Origin: Candidatus Gastranaerophilales bacterium
GTDB taxonomy: Bacteria > Cyanobacteriota > Vampirovibrionia > Gastranaerophilales > Gastranaerophilaceae
Direction of reading: 5' to 3'
DNA length: 64,000 nt
Assembly: GCA_944326475.1 (NCBI GenBank)
Contig: CALVEC010000004.1
Coordinates: forward strand, 62,001 to 126,000
Shown one piece after another: positions 27,241 to 36,305 of the stretch; within the stretch, counting starts at the first letter, position 1, and every line of letters begins with the position of its first letter. The translations under genes were made by a program, and so were the position numbers. Under the pieces are notes generated by a model. The model was not told the DNA's origin, made no database searches, and saw nothing but the letters and a program-made list of their open reading frames with translations.

Positions 27241-29340
27241 TTAGTAAATATTTGTGTAAATCCAGTAAGTTCTGAACACTTTTTTTATATAATCTCTTGT
27301 TTCAGAGTAAGGAATGTTCTCAACAAACTCATCAAAGTTGTCATAATCCATATTTTCTTTCCAGTTCGTAACCGCGTTCGGACCGCCGTTGTAAGCAGCA
27401 ATAGCAAATAAATCATTGTGCTTATGAGTATCTCTTAAATAATTAATATATGCGCATCCTAGTTTTATATTGTCTTCAGGATTAAGAAGATAGTTATATC
27501 TGATACCGGCTTTATGTGCTATATAGTTTGCGGTAGACGGCATAAGCTGCATAAGTCCTTTAGCACCTGCACCGCTTCCTGCTTTGGCATTGTAGTAGCT
27601 TTCTTCTCTAATCAATGCAGCTATTAAATATGAATCTATATTATACTGCTGTCCGTATTTGTTAATCAAATCCTGATAGTGAAGCTGGTATGCAAGTTTG
27701 TATACACTGTCTGAAAATGACGGTTTTTCTGCCATTTTTTCTATTGCGTCACGTGCAAGTGTTCCTGATGTTGCAAATTTCCCTCTTTTATAATTCAGCC
27801 AGCTTTGAAGTATCTCATTGTCGTCTTCAATACCGTTTAAAAGTTCATAGTCTCCGGTTTTTAAAATTGTATCTATTAAAGTAGATTTTTCATTTGTTAA
27901 GTTCGTATACTCAATAGGAAATCGTATCACAACATCTTCATCCGGAAGGCGCCTGTACGGTTTTGTTGCCCATTCTGTCGACCGATGAATACCAAGTTTT
28001 TTGTGTGCCCTGTATGCATAGTATGTATCCGGGTATTTTGAACGCACACGCTGATAATATGTTTTTGCAAGATTTCTGTTATCAAGCTTTTCGTATATTC
28101 TGGCTGTCCAGTAAGTTACTTTCGGTGCAGACAAAGAATCAGGATAATTATTTATATGCACCCTGCCGATTTTAAGTGCTTCTTTATAGTTTTCGTTTTT
28201 ATATTCATTCCAGAACAAATTAGCTACAGCTTCCGGTGCAAATTTGCTGTGGGGAAAATCCGTAAAAATTTCTTTATAAAAGATATTTTTTACAGACCCG
28301 TCTTCAAGCTGGGAAAGTTTGTAGAGTATATAGTCACCGCCTTTTGCCTTGTTTTCTTTTGCAAGCTCCAGTTCTCTGTACCATCCGTGTTTTTCACCGG
28401 CTGTATATGCAGAAGCAAATGTATCCAACGTTTTATAGAGTTCTTTGTCTTCTATATTTGTTGAATAGTTCGTAAATCCTTTGACAAATATTTCATCAGC
28501 TTTTTCATTTTGTTTCCGGTTTTTATAAATTATGTACAAATAGTGCCAATTTGTTTTTAAATCAGCAAGATTAAGATATTCAAGAGCATCGTTGTACATA
28601 CCGTTCAAGAAAAAAGTTCTGCCGATTAATTTATTCTCATACTGACTAAACTTCATTTCTCCGATATTTTTTTCCTGATTTTGAGTTTCTTCATCTTTTT
28701 GAAGATTCAAATTGTCAAAAAGAGTATTTTCCTGTTCTTCCGGCTGGATTTTAAGCGTCATTAGTTCCTGTACACAGTTCATCGCAAACCTTCCGTCAGG
28801 TGCATCTTTTATATAAGAAAGAAAATACATTTTCGCTCTTTGCGGATTTTTGTCTTTGCAAATAAGTCCGAGATAGTAGTTTGATGCTGTCTTGTAATCG
28901 CTTTCAGGATAATTTTTAACTATGGCATTAAAAGTTTTTTCTGCTTTTTTATACTCTCCCTGCCTAAAATAGTTTTGAGCAAGTGCATAGTATACCTTCT
29001 CAATAAACATTGAATCGGGAAATCTCTCGATAAAAAAGTGGTATTTTTTTACGGCAGTATCTGTATCCTTAAGCTCATCAGCACAAAGAGCCTGTCTCAA
29101 CAAAGCTATCTCGTACAAAGCCGAAGTTTTGGACACATTGCTAAAATTAAAATAAGCATTTTCATAATCGTGTTTTTCCAGATATTCAAGACCTTGATGA
29201 TATGTAATCAAATCCCTGTCAGAAATAACTGACATATTAAATACTTTATAAAATGCAATGAATATAAGCACAGCAAATGCCGAGGTTATAACTATAAACT
29301 TTAATACTTTTTTCCAATCCTGCATATTATTCTTTTTCAT
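27241..29340 (-). CDS. slt: Soluble lytic murein transglycosylase with TPR domain
   Basis: 699 residues. Cleaves peptidoglycan glycan strands to 1,6-anhydroMurNAc ends. One N-terminal membrane anchor (FIVITSAFAVLIFIAFYKVF), a long series of TPR-like helix pairs (EHDYENAYFNFSNVS, RQGEYKKAEKTFNAIVKNYP), and the C-terminal SLT domain with the catalytic glutamate in ALIREESYYNAKAGSGAGA, followed by GLMQLMPSTA, NIKLGCAYI and AAYNGGP. Convergent with ftsQ with no gap or terminator between them. Confidence 0.94.
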   Translation of the reverse strand: MKKNNMQDWKKVLKFIVITSAFAVLIFIAFYKVFNMSVISDRDLITYHQGLEYLEKHDYENAYFNFSNVSKTSALYEIALLRQALCADELKDTDTAVKKYHFFIERFPDSMFIEKVYYALAQNYFRQGEYKKAEKTFNAIVKNYPESDYKTASNYYLGLICKDKNPQRAKMYFLSYIKDAPDGRFAMNCVQELMTLKIQPEEQENTLFDNLNLQKDEETQNQEKNIGEMKFSQYENKLIGRTFFLNGMYNDALEYLNLADLKTNWHYLYIIYKNRKQNEKADEIFVKGFTNYSTNIEDKELYKTLDTFASAYTAGEKHGWYRELELAKENKAKGGDYILYKLSQLEDGSVKNIFYKEIFTDFPHSKFAPEAVANLFWNEYKNENYKEALKIGRVHINNYPDSLSAPKVTYWTARIYEKLDNRNLAKTYYQRVRSKYPDTYYAYRAHKKLGIHRSTEWATKPYRRLPDEDVVIRFPIEYTNLTNEKSTLIDTILKTGDYELLNGIEDDNEILQSWLNYKRGKFATSGTLARDAIEKMAEKPSFSDSVYKLAYQLHYQDLINKYGQQYNIDSYLIAALIREESYYNAKAGSGAGAKGLMQLMPSTANYIAHKAGIRYNYLLNPEDNIKLGCAYINYLRDTHKHNDLFAIAAYNGGPNAVTNWKENMDYDNFDEFVENIPYSETRDYIKKVFRTYWIYTNIY

Positions 29341-29485
29341 TTAAAAAATCTAATTCAAATCCATATATTAAGTATCCTTAAAATCTGCCAAAAGAGCAAG
29401 GCGTTATACAACATTTAATCAGATATTGTAAAAGTAATCAAACGGAACAAATAAATTTATGAGTGAGAGAACAAAATACAAACCG

Positions 29486-29529
29486 GATGCCGGAGTCAGA
29501 CCTCAACAAAATCCGGCATCTGTTTTTTT
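29486..29529. terminator. Strong terminator in the gap between slt and the hybrid kinase
   Basis: Nine-bp stem GATGCCGGA / TCCGGCATC with a 17-base loop. On the plus strand it is followed by seven T; on the minus strand by a looser T-rich stretch. It most likely ends the minus-strand kinase transcript (stop 60 bases away). The better T tract points the other way, so a small plus-strand transcript from ~29341 is possible. Confidence 0.7.
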
Positions 29530-29588
29530 AAACAAAAAATTTAAAAACAACTTAATAAAAAATTATATTTATGACAACACTGTATACG

Positions 29589-31007
29589 TCATACGCACAG
29601 ACTTTTCTCTAACGGAAGCAAAATTGTAAATTCACTGCCCTCCCCGTATGTTGACTCCACTGAAATTGAACCATTGTGCGCTTCTATAATTTTTTTTGTT
29701 ATAAACAATCCAAGTCCTGAACCTACTTTCCTAAAACGCTTTGCTGATGAATAAAATTCATCAAATATATGTTCGATTTCATCGTCAGGTATACCGTAAC
29801 CGTTATCTTTTACCTTTAACTGCAGTTTATTATCTTCTTCTAAAATAGTGAAAATAATATTTTTGCCCGTTTTAGAATACTCGGAAGCATTGGATATCAA
29901 ATTTATAATTACACGGCTAAATTCAATTTCATCATATATAAAATATTCATTTGCCGTATTGTAATTAATTTTTAATGTTTGATTTTTTGATTCAAGGATA
30001 TATTTTATATTTTCAACACATTTTTCTATTGTATTTTTCAAAGAATTTAATTCTTTATTTAATCTAAAACTGTCATTTTCTATTTTGTATCTGGTAAGAA
30101 GATTGTCTGTCATTCTTCCCATAAATTTTGAAGACGACAAGATTTCTTTCAAAATTTCTTTTTGCTCCTCCTGAATTTCTCCAAAATTTCCGTCAATCAG
30201 CATTTTAATCGCACGTTCTTCAGCCCTCACCGGCGTTTTTAAATCATGAGTTAATGTTGCAATAAACTGTTTTTTCTGACGCTCAACCATAACTGACTGG
30301 GTTATATCTCTTATAATTATTAAAAAACCGATTCTGACGCCTTTTGTGTCGTAAATTTTGGACAGGTTAGCATTCGTGCAATACCCGGGAATATTTATAT
30401 CAAGAGAAGTATGCTTCTGCCGTGAGCTAATAAACTGTTTTATCAAATCAATTTCCTTTTTCAAGCGAAAAGATTTTAATGTTTCCAAAAAGTTTTTCAT
30501 ATTAATTGGAAAAAATCTGTTATTTTTTGTAATAATATCAAAATTTCCGTCGGTCAAAATTATTTCATCACTGGAAAATCTAAATATATTGTCAAGCTTC
30601 TCCTTCTCTCTTAACAATTCGTCTTTTAAAAGTTTTGTTTTAATTATATTTTTAATTTTAGCCTTAATAGTTTTTGCATTCAAAGGTTTTTGGATATATC
30701 CGAATGAACCCATATCATAACTCTTTATCTGGTTTTTTTCGGTATTTCCATAACCGCTTATAAATACAACCGGAGTCTCAGGATGGTTTAAGGCAAAAGA
30801 TTTTGCAAATTCAAATCCGTCCATCTCCGGCATCACAATATCTACGAGCAATATATCGTATTTTTTTCTTTCAGTATAAATAAGAGCATCTACCGGATTT
30901 GTATATGACTCTATTTCATAGTTTTCATCCGTAAAAATTTGTTTTATCAGAAGTCCGCTGGAAATATTGTCATCAACAATTAGAATTTTGTTTGGCTTTT
31001 TTTTCAT
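29589..31007 (-). CDS. Response regulator-histidine kinase hybrid
   Basis: 472 residues, soluble. The N-terminal receiver has the acidic pair D12/D13, phospho-acceptor D56 in LLVDIVMPEMDG and lysine in YIQKPLNA. A PAS-like middle region (ILTDGNFDIITKNNRF ... FLIIIRDITQ) leads to HisKA with FIATLTHDLKTP (H about 254). An intact ATPase domain follows: LINLISNASEYS, DNGYGIPD and GSGLGLFITKK. The start at the ATG at 31007 has GGAAG nine bases upstream; an in-frame ATG at 31052 is less likely. The kinase half is a clear paralogue of the membrane kinase at 4.9 kb. Signal and target are unknown. Confidence 0.9.
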   Translation of the reverse strand: MKKKPNKILIVDDNISSGLLIKQIFTDENYEIESYTNPVDALIYTERKKYDILLVDIVMPEMDGFEFAKSFALNHPETPVVFISGYGNTEKNQIKSYDMGSFGYIQKPLNAKTIKAKIKNIIKTKLLKDELLREKEKLDNIFRFSSDEIILTDGNFDIITKNNRFFPINMKNFLETLKSFRLKKEIDLIKQFISSRQKHTSLDINIPGYCTNANLSKIYDTKGVRIGFLIIIRDITQSVMVERQKKQFIATLTHDLKTPVRAEERAIKMLIDGNFGEIQEEQKEILKEILSSSKFMGRMTDNLLTRYKIENDSFRLNKELNSLKNTIEKCVENIKYILESKNQTLKINYNTANEYFIYDEIEFSRVIINLISNASEYSKTGKNIIFTILEEDNKLQLKVKDNGYGIPDDEIEHIFDEFYSSAKRFRKVGSGLGLFITKKIIEAHNGSISVESTYGEGSEFTILLPLEKSLCV

Positions 31008-31061
31008 ACAAATTTCTTCCATATTGTATTTCAGATAACCTATCAGGTGCATTAAAAGGAA

Positions 31062-31087
31062 AATAAAAGAGTTATTTTTAACTCTTT
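31062..31087 (-). terminator. Terminator of the permease gene
   Basis: AAAGAGTTA / TAACTCTTT stem with a 4-base loop; read on the minus strand it is followed by TTATTTT. Confidence 0.7.
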
Positions 31088-31171
31088 CGGACTATAAATT
31101 GTAATTCTTATTTTAAAACTTTTATATTCCCTACCCGGGCAATCTTTCTTTTTTTATCAAATTAAAATATT

Positions 31172-31996
31172 CTATTCTTTCAACCCGCCTGCTATAACAT
31201 CGTTAATAAAATACTTTTTCCCGAGAATAAACACAACCAGTACAGGCAAGGAAAGAATGACGGAACACGCCATTAAATCTCCCCACTGTATCACTTCACG
31301 GAAACTTCCTTTAAATTGAGCCAGCGCAACCGGAAGCGTCGTAACCGATTCTGAATTTGTTACAATTAAAGGCCACATAAAGCTATTCCATGAAGTAATA
31401 AAAGTGAATATCGCGAGTGTAACCAAAGCCGGCAGCGATGAGGGAAGCGCTATTTGAAAAAATATACGCGCAAAATTACATCCGTCAATCTTTGCAGCAT
31501 CTTCAATCTCCGAACTCATACCCAAAAACCATTGCCGCATTAGAAAAACTCCGAATCCGCCAAAAAGCCCCGGAAGTATAAGCGCCTGATATGTGTCTAT
31601 CCAGTTAAATGTTCTCATAAGAAAAAACAGAGGGATTATGTTTACTTGAGGCGGCACCATCATTGTAACAAGAAACAGAAAAAATAGAACATTACTGTAC
31701 TTAAATTTAGCTCTCGCAAATGCATACCCTGCCATTGCCGAAAACAAAACCTGAAAAATAGTTGTCAAAACAGATACTATCGCGCTGTTTAAAAAATATG
31801 CAGCAAATGGAATTTTATGAAAAATATGTACATAGTTTGAAAACATAAACGGGTTTGGTATAATCTCAGGCGGATTAGCAAATATTTGTCCTTCCGTCAT
31901 AAAAGATACGCTAATCATCCACAAAAACGGCACAATCATAGATATCGCACCGATAATTAAAATAATATAACCCGCAATTTTTAATCCTCTGTTCAT
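31172..31996 (-). CDS. Sugar ABC transporter permease, MalG/AraQ type
   Basis: 274 residues, six hydrophobic segments, beginning IAGYIILIIGAISMIVPFLWMISVSFM. The cytoplasmic EAA loop reads EIEDAAKIDGCNFARIFFQIALPSS, the ATPase contact site. The ending DVIAGGLKE is typical of carbohydrate uptake (CUT1) permeases. It would normally pair with a MalF-type permease, a binding protein and an ATPase, but none is adjacent. It may share partners encoded elsewhere. Confidence 0.93.
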   Translation of the reverse strand: MNRGLKIAGYIILIIGAISMIVPFLWMISVSFMTEGQIFANPPEIIPNPFMFSNYVHIFHKIPFAAYFLNSAIVSVLTTIFQVLFSAMAGYAFARAKFKYSNVLFFLFLVTMMVPPQVNIIPLFFLMRTFNWIDTYQALILPGLFGGFGVFLMRQWFLGMSSEIEDAAKIDGCNFARIFFQIALPSSLPALVTLAIFTFITSWNSFMWPLIVTNSESVTTLPVALAQFKGSFREVIQWGDLMACSVILSLPVLVVFILGKKYFINDVIAGGLKE

Positions 31997-32119
31997 TAGC
32001 GCTATTTTATCATAAATCTGTTAAAAATACGTAAAGAAAGTTTAATACAAAGGGTTTTAAGGGTTAATTTTTTTATAAAAATATGTTATACTACAAGTGT
32101 AATAAAGGAAAAACAGATT

Positions 32120-32623
32120 ATGGGCAAAGTGCTTTTGTTAAGTTCTGAAAACAAACCGTTACGGATTTGCAGCTGGAAACGGGCACTTGTTTTATTAATG
32201 AAAGGGAAAGCCAGATGGGATGAGAGTATCAGGAATATTGAAGACATGATTAATATAGACAACACTCTTATACCCAGAGTAATAAAGCTAAACTATGAAG
32301 TCGCAGTTCCACCTTTGGAACTGCCTTTTAGTAAGGAAAATATCTTTGCTCGGGATGATTATACCTGTCAGTATTGCGGCAGAAAGTTCAGCGCTAAAGA
32401 ACTGACCCTTGATCATGTATATCCAAAATCCAGGCTCGGACCTGATATATGGGAAAATATAGTCACATGCTGTAAAGAGTGCAACCAGTACAAAGCAGAC
32501 AAAACACCAAAAGAAGCAGGAATGAAGTTAATGAAACGACCTTGCCGTCCTAAAGACTATATGAAATTTGAAATGCAAAAATGTTTAGACGACTCAGAAT
32601 ACTGGGGACAATGGGCATCATAA
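32120..32623 (+). CDS. HNH endonuclease family protein
   Basis: 167 residues. The N-terminal domain (MGKVLLLSSENKPLRICSWKRALVLLMKGKARW) is the one found on many cyanobacterial HNH proteins. The C-terminal HNH finger has CQYCGRKF, LTLDHVYPKS, ENIVTCCKECN and KADKTP: two CxxC zinc pairs and the catalytic DH pair. Cellular substrate unknown; it may be a housekeeping nuclease rather than a restriction enzyme. AAGGA ribosome site. Its 3' end overlaps the convergent endonuclease IV gene by 6 bases. Confidence 0.9.
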   Translation: MGKVLLLSSENKPLRICSWKRALVLLMKGKARWDESIRNIEDMINIDNTLIPRVIKLNYEVAVPPLELPFSKENIFARDDYTCQYCGRKFSAKELTLDHVYPKSRLGPDIWENIVTCCKECNQYKADKTPKEAGMKLMKRPCRPKDYMKFEMQKCLDDSEYWGQWAS

Positions 32624-33448
32624 GCTTTCATAGTACGTTTTTAATAAAACCGCATCTTTTTCCATAATAGGACTTTCGCAAACAACAACTCCTTTTACGT
32701 CAAAGTCTTTAAATGCTTTCATCAAATCTTTGTAATTCATATCGCTTTCTTCAAGAAGCAAATGTTTTTTTTCACCCTTTTCCCCGTATTCTATGCCGGC
32801 TATATGCGCATGGAAATTTTCGAGAGCATATTGTCCTATTTCATTACCGATTGTTTCAAAAACTTTTGCAAACTCGTCATAGGTATTGTATTTTCCGTTT
32901 GTTCTGGCATGAAGGTGAGAAAAATCTACACACGGAAGCACCTGCTCAAACGTTTTTGACAGCCTTACTATTTCCTCAACATCGCCCCATTGTGTACCTT
33001 TGCCGGTTGTTTCCGGTCTAATCCATATCCTCACGTTTTCTTTTTGAAGCGTTTCAACTATTTCTGCTGTTGATTTTTCAATTCTGTTATAAACATCTTT
33101 TTTATCCATGCCCATATAAAATGCAGCGTGATAGGTAATACTGTATCCTCCAATAGATTCCGCCATTTTTGCGGTGTCAATTATACGTTTTTTGCTAGCC
33201 TCAATTTTTTCATCTTCTTTTGAATTTAGATTTATGTAATACGGTCCGTGGGCTGTCAACACCATATCTTTTGCTTTAGAGAGTTCTTTTACAAGCTTTT
33301 GGTTTGGCGGAGACATCCTGACCCCATGTACAAACTCCAGCTCCATTCCGTCAAGTTTCAATTCTTCCAATATTTGAAAAGCCCTCTCATAACCTGCACC
33401 TTCCGTGCAAATAGGCTGACCTGCTGTTGTAAATCTGAGTTTATCCAT
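32618..33448 (-). CDS. nfo: Endonuclease IV family (AP endonuclease) protein
   Basis: 276 residues. TIM-barrel metal enzyme that cuts DNA 5' of abasic sites. Candidate zinc ligands: LTAHGPYYINL, TYHAAFYMG, RPETTGKGTQWG, CVDFSHLHAR, FHAHIAGIEYG and CESP. These match the order of histidine/glutamate/aspartate ligands in endonuclease IV. Slightly divergent, so a related sugar-isomerase-like function cannot be fully excluded. Starts where the formyltransferase ends (1-base overlap), suggesting one transcript. Confidence 0.85.
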   Translation of the reverse strand: MDKLRFTTAGQPICTEGAGYERAFQILEELKLDGMELEFVHGVRMSPPNQKLVKELSKAKDMVLTAHGPYYINLNSKEDEKIEASKKRIIDTAKMAESIGGYSITYHAAFYMGMDKKDVYNRIEKSTAEIVETLQKENVRIWIRPETTGKGTQWGDVEEIVRLSKTFEQVLPCVDFSHLHARTNGKYNTYDEFAKVFETIGNEIGQYALENFHAHIAGIEYGEKGEKKHLLLEESDMNYKDLMKAFKDFDVKGVVVCESPIMEKDAVLLKTYYESL

Positions 33449-34386
33449 TATCTTAAAGTTTCTCCCGGCTGTGGTTTAAATGTATTTATAAATTCTTTCG
33501 CATCCGTAATCATATACGAACCAAACTGCAATGTCTTTATTTCAAGAATCCCGTCTCCTGTCGCAACACCGAGCACATCTTTTGCATAACAAACTGCTCC
33601 TGGCGGATATTTGGCTTTTTTGTGAACAACATCCGCAGAATAGATTTTAACAAAAATTCCTCTGAAAGTTGACATTGCAGATATAAACGGGTTTAGTGCA
33701 CGTATAAAGCGCTCTATTTTCTCTGCGCTTTCCCGCCAATTTATATAGTTCTGGTATTTTTTGTTGTCAATAACCGGAGCTTTTTTAAAGTCCCCCTGCG
33801 GCTGCGGAGTAGATACAGGGTTCGGGTTTGTTTCATATTTTTTAAAAAATTCCGCAATCATATCAGCAGCAATATAATTCTGCTTATTAAACAGTGTTCC
33901 CATCGTTTCTTTCGGTGATATTGCAACTTTACGCTGCCAAATTATGTTTCCGGTATCAAAATTTTCATCCATGTAATGAAGTGTTATGCCGGTTTCTTTT
34001 TCTCCGTTTAAAATTACGTTAGAATAAGGATTGCCTCCCCTGTAATCAGGAAGCAGCGACGGATGACAGTTTATAATCCCGCCCCTAACCGCTTTTAATA
34101 AAGCCGGAGGAAATTTTCGATTGTATGAACATACTATGCCGACATCAGCATTAAGAATTTTAATTTTATTCAAAAAATCAGGTTCATCTAAAGATTTTTC
34201 ATAATTGATAATATTAAGCCCGCAGTTATTTGTGTACTGGCACATCAGGTTATACGTCGGGTCGCTGCAATGAGGCGGCACTACACCTATAACATTCAGC
34301 CCTTCCTGAACAAGTTTGCTCAAGCATACTAAAGCCATATCCGGCATTCCAAAAAATAAAATTTTTGTTTTATAAGTACTTTCCAA
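33448..34386 (-). CDS. Formyltransferase family protein (Fmt-like)
   Basis: 312 residues. The N-terminal formyl-THF transferase fold contains the catalytic set N106, H108 (INCHPSLLPDYRGGNP) and D144 (FDTGNII). The C-terminal Fmt_C-like domain reads YPPGAVCYAKDVLGVATGDGILEIKTLQ. It could be methionyl-tRNA formyltransferase or a nucleotide-sugar formyltransferase; no def gene is adjacent to decide. The start is TTG at 34384-34386, with GGAGG five bases upstream inside fluC (minus-strand equivalent of 34392-34396). Overlaps fluC by 17 bases. Confidence 0.85.
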   Translation of the reverse strand: MESTYKTKILFFGMPDMALVCLSKLVQEGLNVIGVVPPHCSDPTYNLMCQYTNNCGLNIINYEKSLDEPDFLNKIKILNADVGIVCSYNRKFPPALLKAVRGGIINCHPSLLPDYRGGNPYSNVILNGEKETGITLHYMDENFDTGNIIWQRKVAISPKETMGTLFNKQNYIAADMIAEFFKKYETNPNPVSTPQPQGDFKKAPVIDNKKYQNYINWRESAEKIERFIRALNPFISAMSTFRGIFVKIYSADVVHKKAKYPPGAVCYAKDVLGVATGDGILEIKTLQFGSYMITDAKEFINTFKPQPGETLR

Positions 34387-34756
34387 TACAACCTCCGAGG
34401 CAGTATCCGGCTCCCGCTGCAGTTACACAAGCAGCAACACTTACAAGCATATACAAAAAGCCTATTAAAACCTGTCCGTTTTTTAAAATTTCAAACGCTT
34501 CAACAGAAAAAGTGGAAAAGGTGGTCAATCCGCCGCAAAATCCGACTGAAAGCGCCAAACGCCATGCCGGATGCAAATCTGTTTTTTGTATAAAAAATAC
34601 GAAAAGCATTCCCAATATAAAACTGCCTATTATATTTACGCATAACGTTGCATAGGGAAGATTCAACAGACTGTATCTGGCAAATATCGTATTAACCAGA
34701 TATCTGAGCAGTGAACCTATACCGCCGCCAATAAATACTGAAATAACGTTTAACAT
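34370..34756 (-). CDS. crcB: Fluoride ion channel FluC/CrcB
   Basis: 128 residues, four hydrophobic helices. Family marks: GGGIGSLLRYLVNT at the N terminus, TLCVNIIGSFILG, and GFCGGLTTFSTFSVE in the third helix, which lines the fluoride pathway. Exports fluoride as a dual-topology dimer. No fluoride riboswitch is visible in the short 40-base upstream gap. Lies between the HTH gene and the formyltransferase on the same strand. Confidence 0.95.
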   Translation of the reverse strand: MLNVISVFIGGGIGSLLRYLVNTIFARYSLLNLPYATLCVNIIGSFILGMLFVFFIQKTDLHPAWRLALSVGFCGGLTTFSTFSVEAFEILKNGQVLIGFLYMLVSVAACVTAAGAGYCLGGCIGKYL

Positions 34757-34795
34757 ACATCAATATTACTATATAATGCGGTTTTTGTACAATTT

Positions 34796-35236
34796 TTAAC
34801 CTTTTATCTGAAACGGACACTTCTCACATCTGGCTTTCGGAACAAGAATAAGGTTGTCTTCCAGGTCATACATCTTTGCAATTCTGGTTATTAATTTTGA
34901 ATCGCACACCGGACATCGCAAATCCTCTACATCGTGATGGAGTATACGCTCTTTTATAATTGCAATCTGCTCAGTCTCAGGCAGCAAAGATAAATCCGGA
35001 TGCTTCTCATGAACTTTTATATCAGAAGGATTCAGCTTCAAACCTCGTGCAAGTTTTTGTCTTATGGTCGATGCAAGAAACAGTTCCTCTCCGCTTTCGA
35101 TTTCTTCAATCGTTTTTAAAGGCAGACTGCTCTTTTTTGCAAGACCTGTCTGAGAAAGACCTATTTTTTCTCTTGTTTCAGACACAAACTGTGCCAGGGA
35201 CATATCTGATTTTTTAAGTTTTTTTTCACAAGACAT
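34796..35236 (-). CDS. HTH-XRE regulator with C-terminal zinc ribbon
   Basis: 146 residues. Helix-turn-helix at residues ~15-70 (FVSETREKIGLSQTGLAKKSSLPLKTIEEIESG). C-terminal zinc ribbon CPVCDSKL ... ARCEKCPF. The mix of an XRE domain with a ribbon suggests a DNA-binding regulator; target unknown. Begins 3 bases after the secF stop, so it may be co-transcribed with secDF. Confidence 0.82.
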   Translation of the reverse strand: MSCEKKLKKSDMSLAQFVSETREKIGLSQTGLAKKSSLPLKTIEEIESGEELFLASTIRQKLARGLKLNPSDIKVHEKHPDLSLLPETEQIAIIKERILHHDVEDLRCPVCDSKLITRIAKMYDLEDNLILVPKARCEKCPFQIKG

Positions 35237-35239
35237 GCT

Positions 35240-36271
35240 CTAGGCAATTGCTCCTTCTTTAGCTTTTGCTGAACCGGATGATTTGCCGCTGTTTGAATCT
35301 TGTCTTTCTCTCCACCAGTCAAGCAGTGTACTTGCAAAGAAAATACTGGAGTATGTACCTATTGCAATACCGACAATCATTGCAAATACAAACTCTTTTG
35401 TTGTCTCGCCGCCGAACAGGTACAATGCAGCAAGTGTGATTAAAGTTGTTAAAGAGGTGTTTATACTTCTTGCTAAAGTCTGGTTAACACTGGCATTTAC
35501 AATTTCAGGAAAACTTGCTTTCTTGGCTAAAAATCTGCAGTTTTCTCTGATACGGTCAAAAACAACGATTGTATCGTGGTTTGAAAAACCAATAACCGTT
35601 AAAACCGCAGTGATGAACAATGCATCAATATGCACGTCGAACAGCAAACCCAATATTGAAAAAACACCAAGCACAAACAGAGCGTCGTGCGCCAGTGAAA
35701 TAAGCGCGATTACCGCATAATCAAGCTGAAAACGGATAGTCAAATACGCAACAATACCGACAAACGCCAGCACGAGCGCAAACATTGAATTTTTAAACAA
35801 CTCACTTCCCAGAGTAGGTCCTATAGAACTAACCTGAACAAGCTCTGCTTTAGGGTAGTCTTTTTTGATGACATCGGCTATTTTTTGTTCTGATTGTTTA
35901 TCATTGCTCTGAAATGCTGTTTTTATAGAAATAATGCTGCCTATATTATTTTCTTTGTCCGTATTTTTAGTAATAGCAGTATTTGATTTTAAAACCTGAA
36001 TAACAGGATTTTCAATACCAGCTTTTTCAAGATTTGTTCTTATATTTCCGATTTCATCGTTACTTACATTGTCGGAGACAGTGTATTGTGTAATTGTACC
36101 GCCCGTAAAATCAATACCGACTTTTACAGGGAAATGTGTCGGGTATTTAAGCATTGAATATCCCATTGCCAGAAGTCCGGGTACAACCAGTAAAAACGAA
36201 AGGCTAAACCACACCCATCTGTATTTTACAACGTCTATTATTTTTTTATCATGCAGGATTGTTTCATTCAT
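35240..36271 (-). CDS. secF: Protein translocase subunit SecF
   Basis: 343 residues, six membrane helices with a periplasmic domain after the first. Seen: GIDFTGGT, SSIGPTLGSEL, DYAVIALISLAHDALFVLGVFSI and GFSNHDTIVVFDRIREN, then RSINTSLTTLITLAALYLFGG. Works with SecD to drive late steps of Sec export using the proton gradient. AAGGAG ribosome site. Follows secD directly. Confidence 0.96.
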   Translation of the reverse strand: MNETILHDKKIIDVVKYRWVWFSLSFLLVVPGLLAMGYSMLKYPTHFPVKVGIDFTGGTITQYTVSDNVSNDEIGNIRTNLEKAGIENPVIQVLKSNTAITKNTDKENNIGSIISIKTAFQSNDKQSEQKIADVIKKDYPKAELVQVSSIGPTLGSELFKNSMFALVLAFVGIVAYLTIRFQLDYAVIALISLAHDALFVLGVFSILGLLFDVHIDALFITAVLTVIGFSNHDTIVVFDRIRENCRFLAKKASFPEIVNASVNQTLARSINTSLTTLITLAALYLFGGETTKEFVFAMIVGIAIGTYSSIFFASTLLDWWRERQDSNSGKSSGSAKAKEGAIA

Positions 36272-36305
36272 TGTTTATATTCTCCTTAATAAATTTCAAG
36301 TCTGA

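Noticed and set aside
29459-29640. Plus-strand frame starting MSERTKYKPD in the slt-kinase gap
   Set aside because: It runs through a perfect terminator hairpin and into the antisense of the kinase gene; no ribosome site.
32120-33448. HNH protein plus endonuclease IV as a defence island
   Set aside because: Convergent genes, both of housekeeping-type families, no methylase, helicase or other defence partner nearby.
34757-34795. Fluoride riboswitch upstream of the FluC/CrcB gene
   Set aside because: The gap to the preceding gene is only about 40 bases and does not show the motif.
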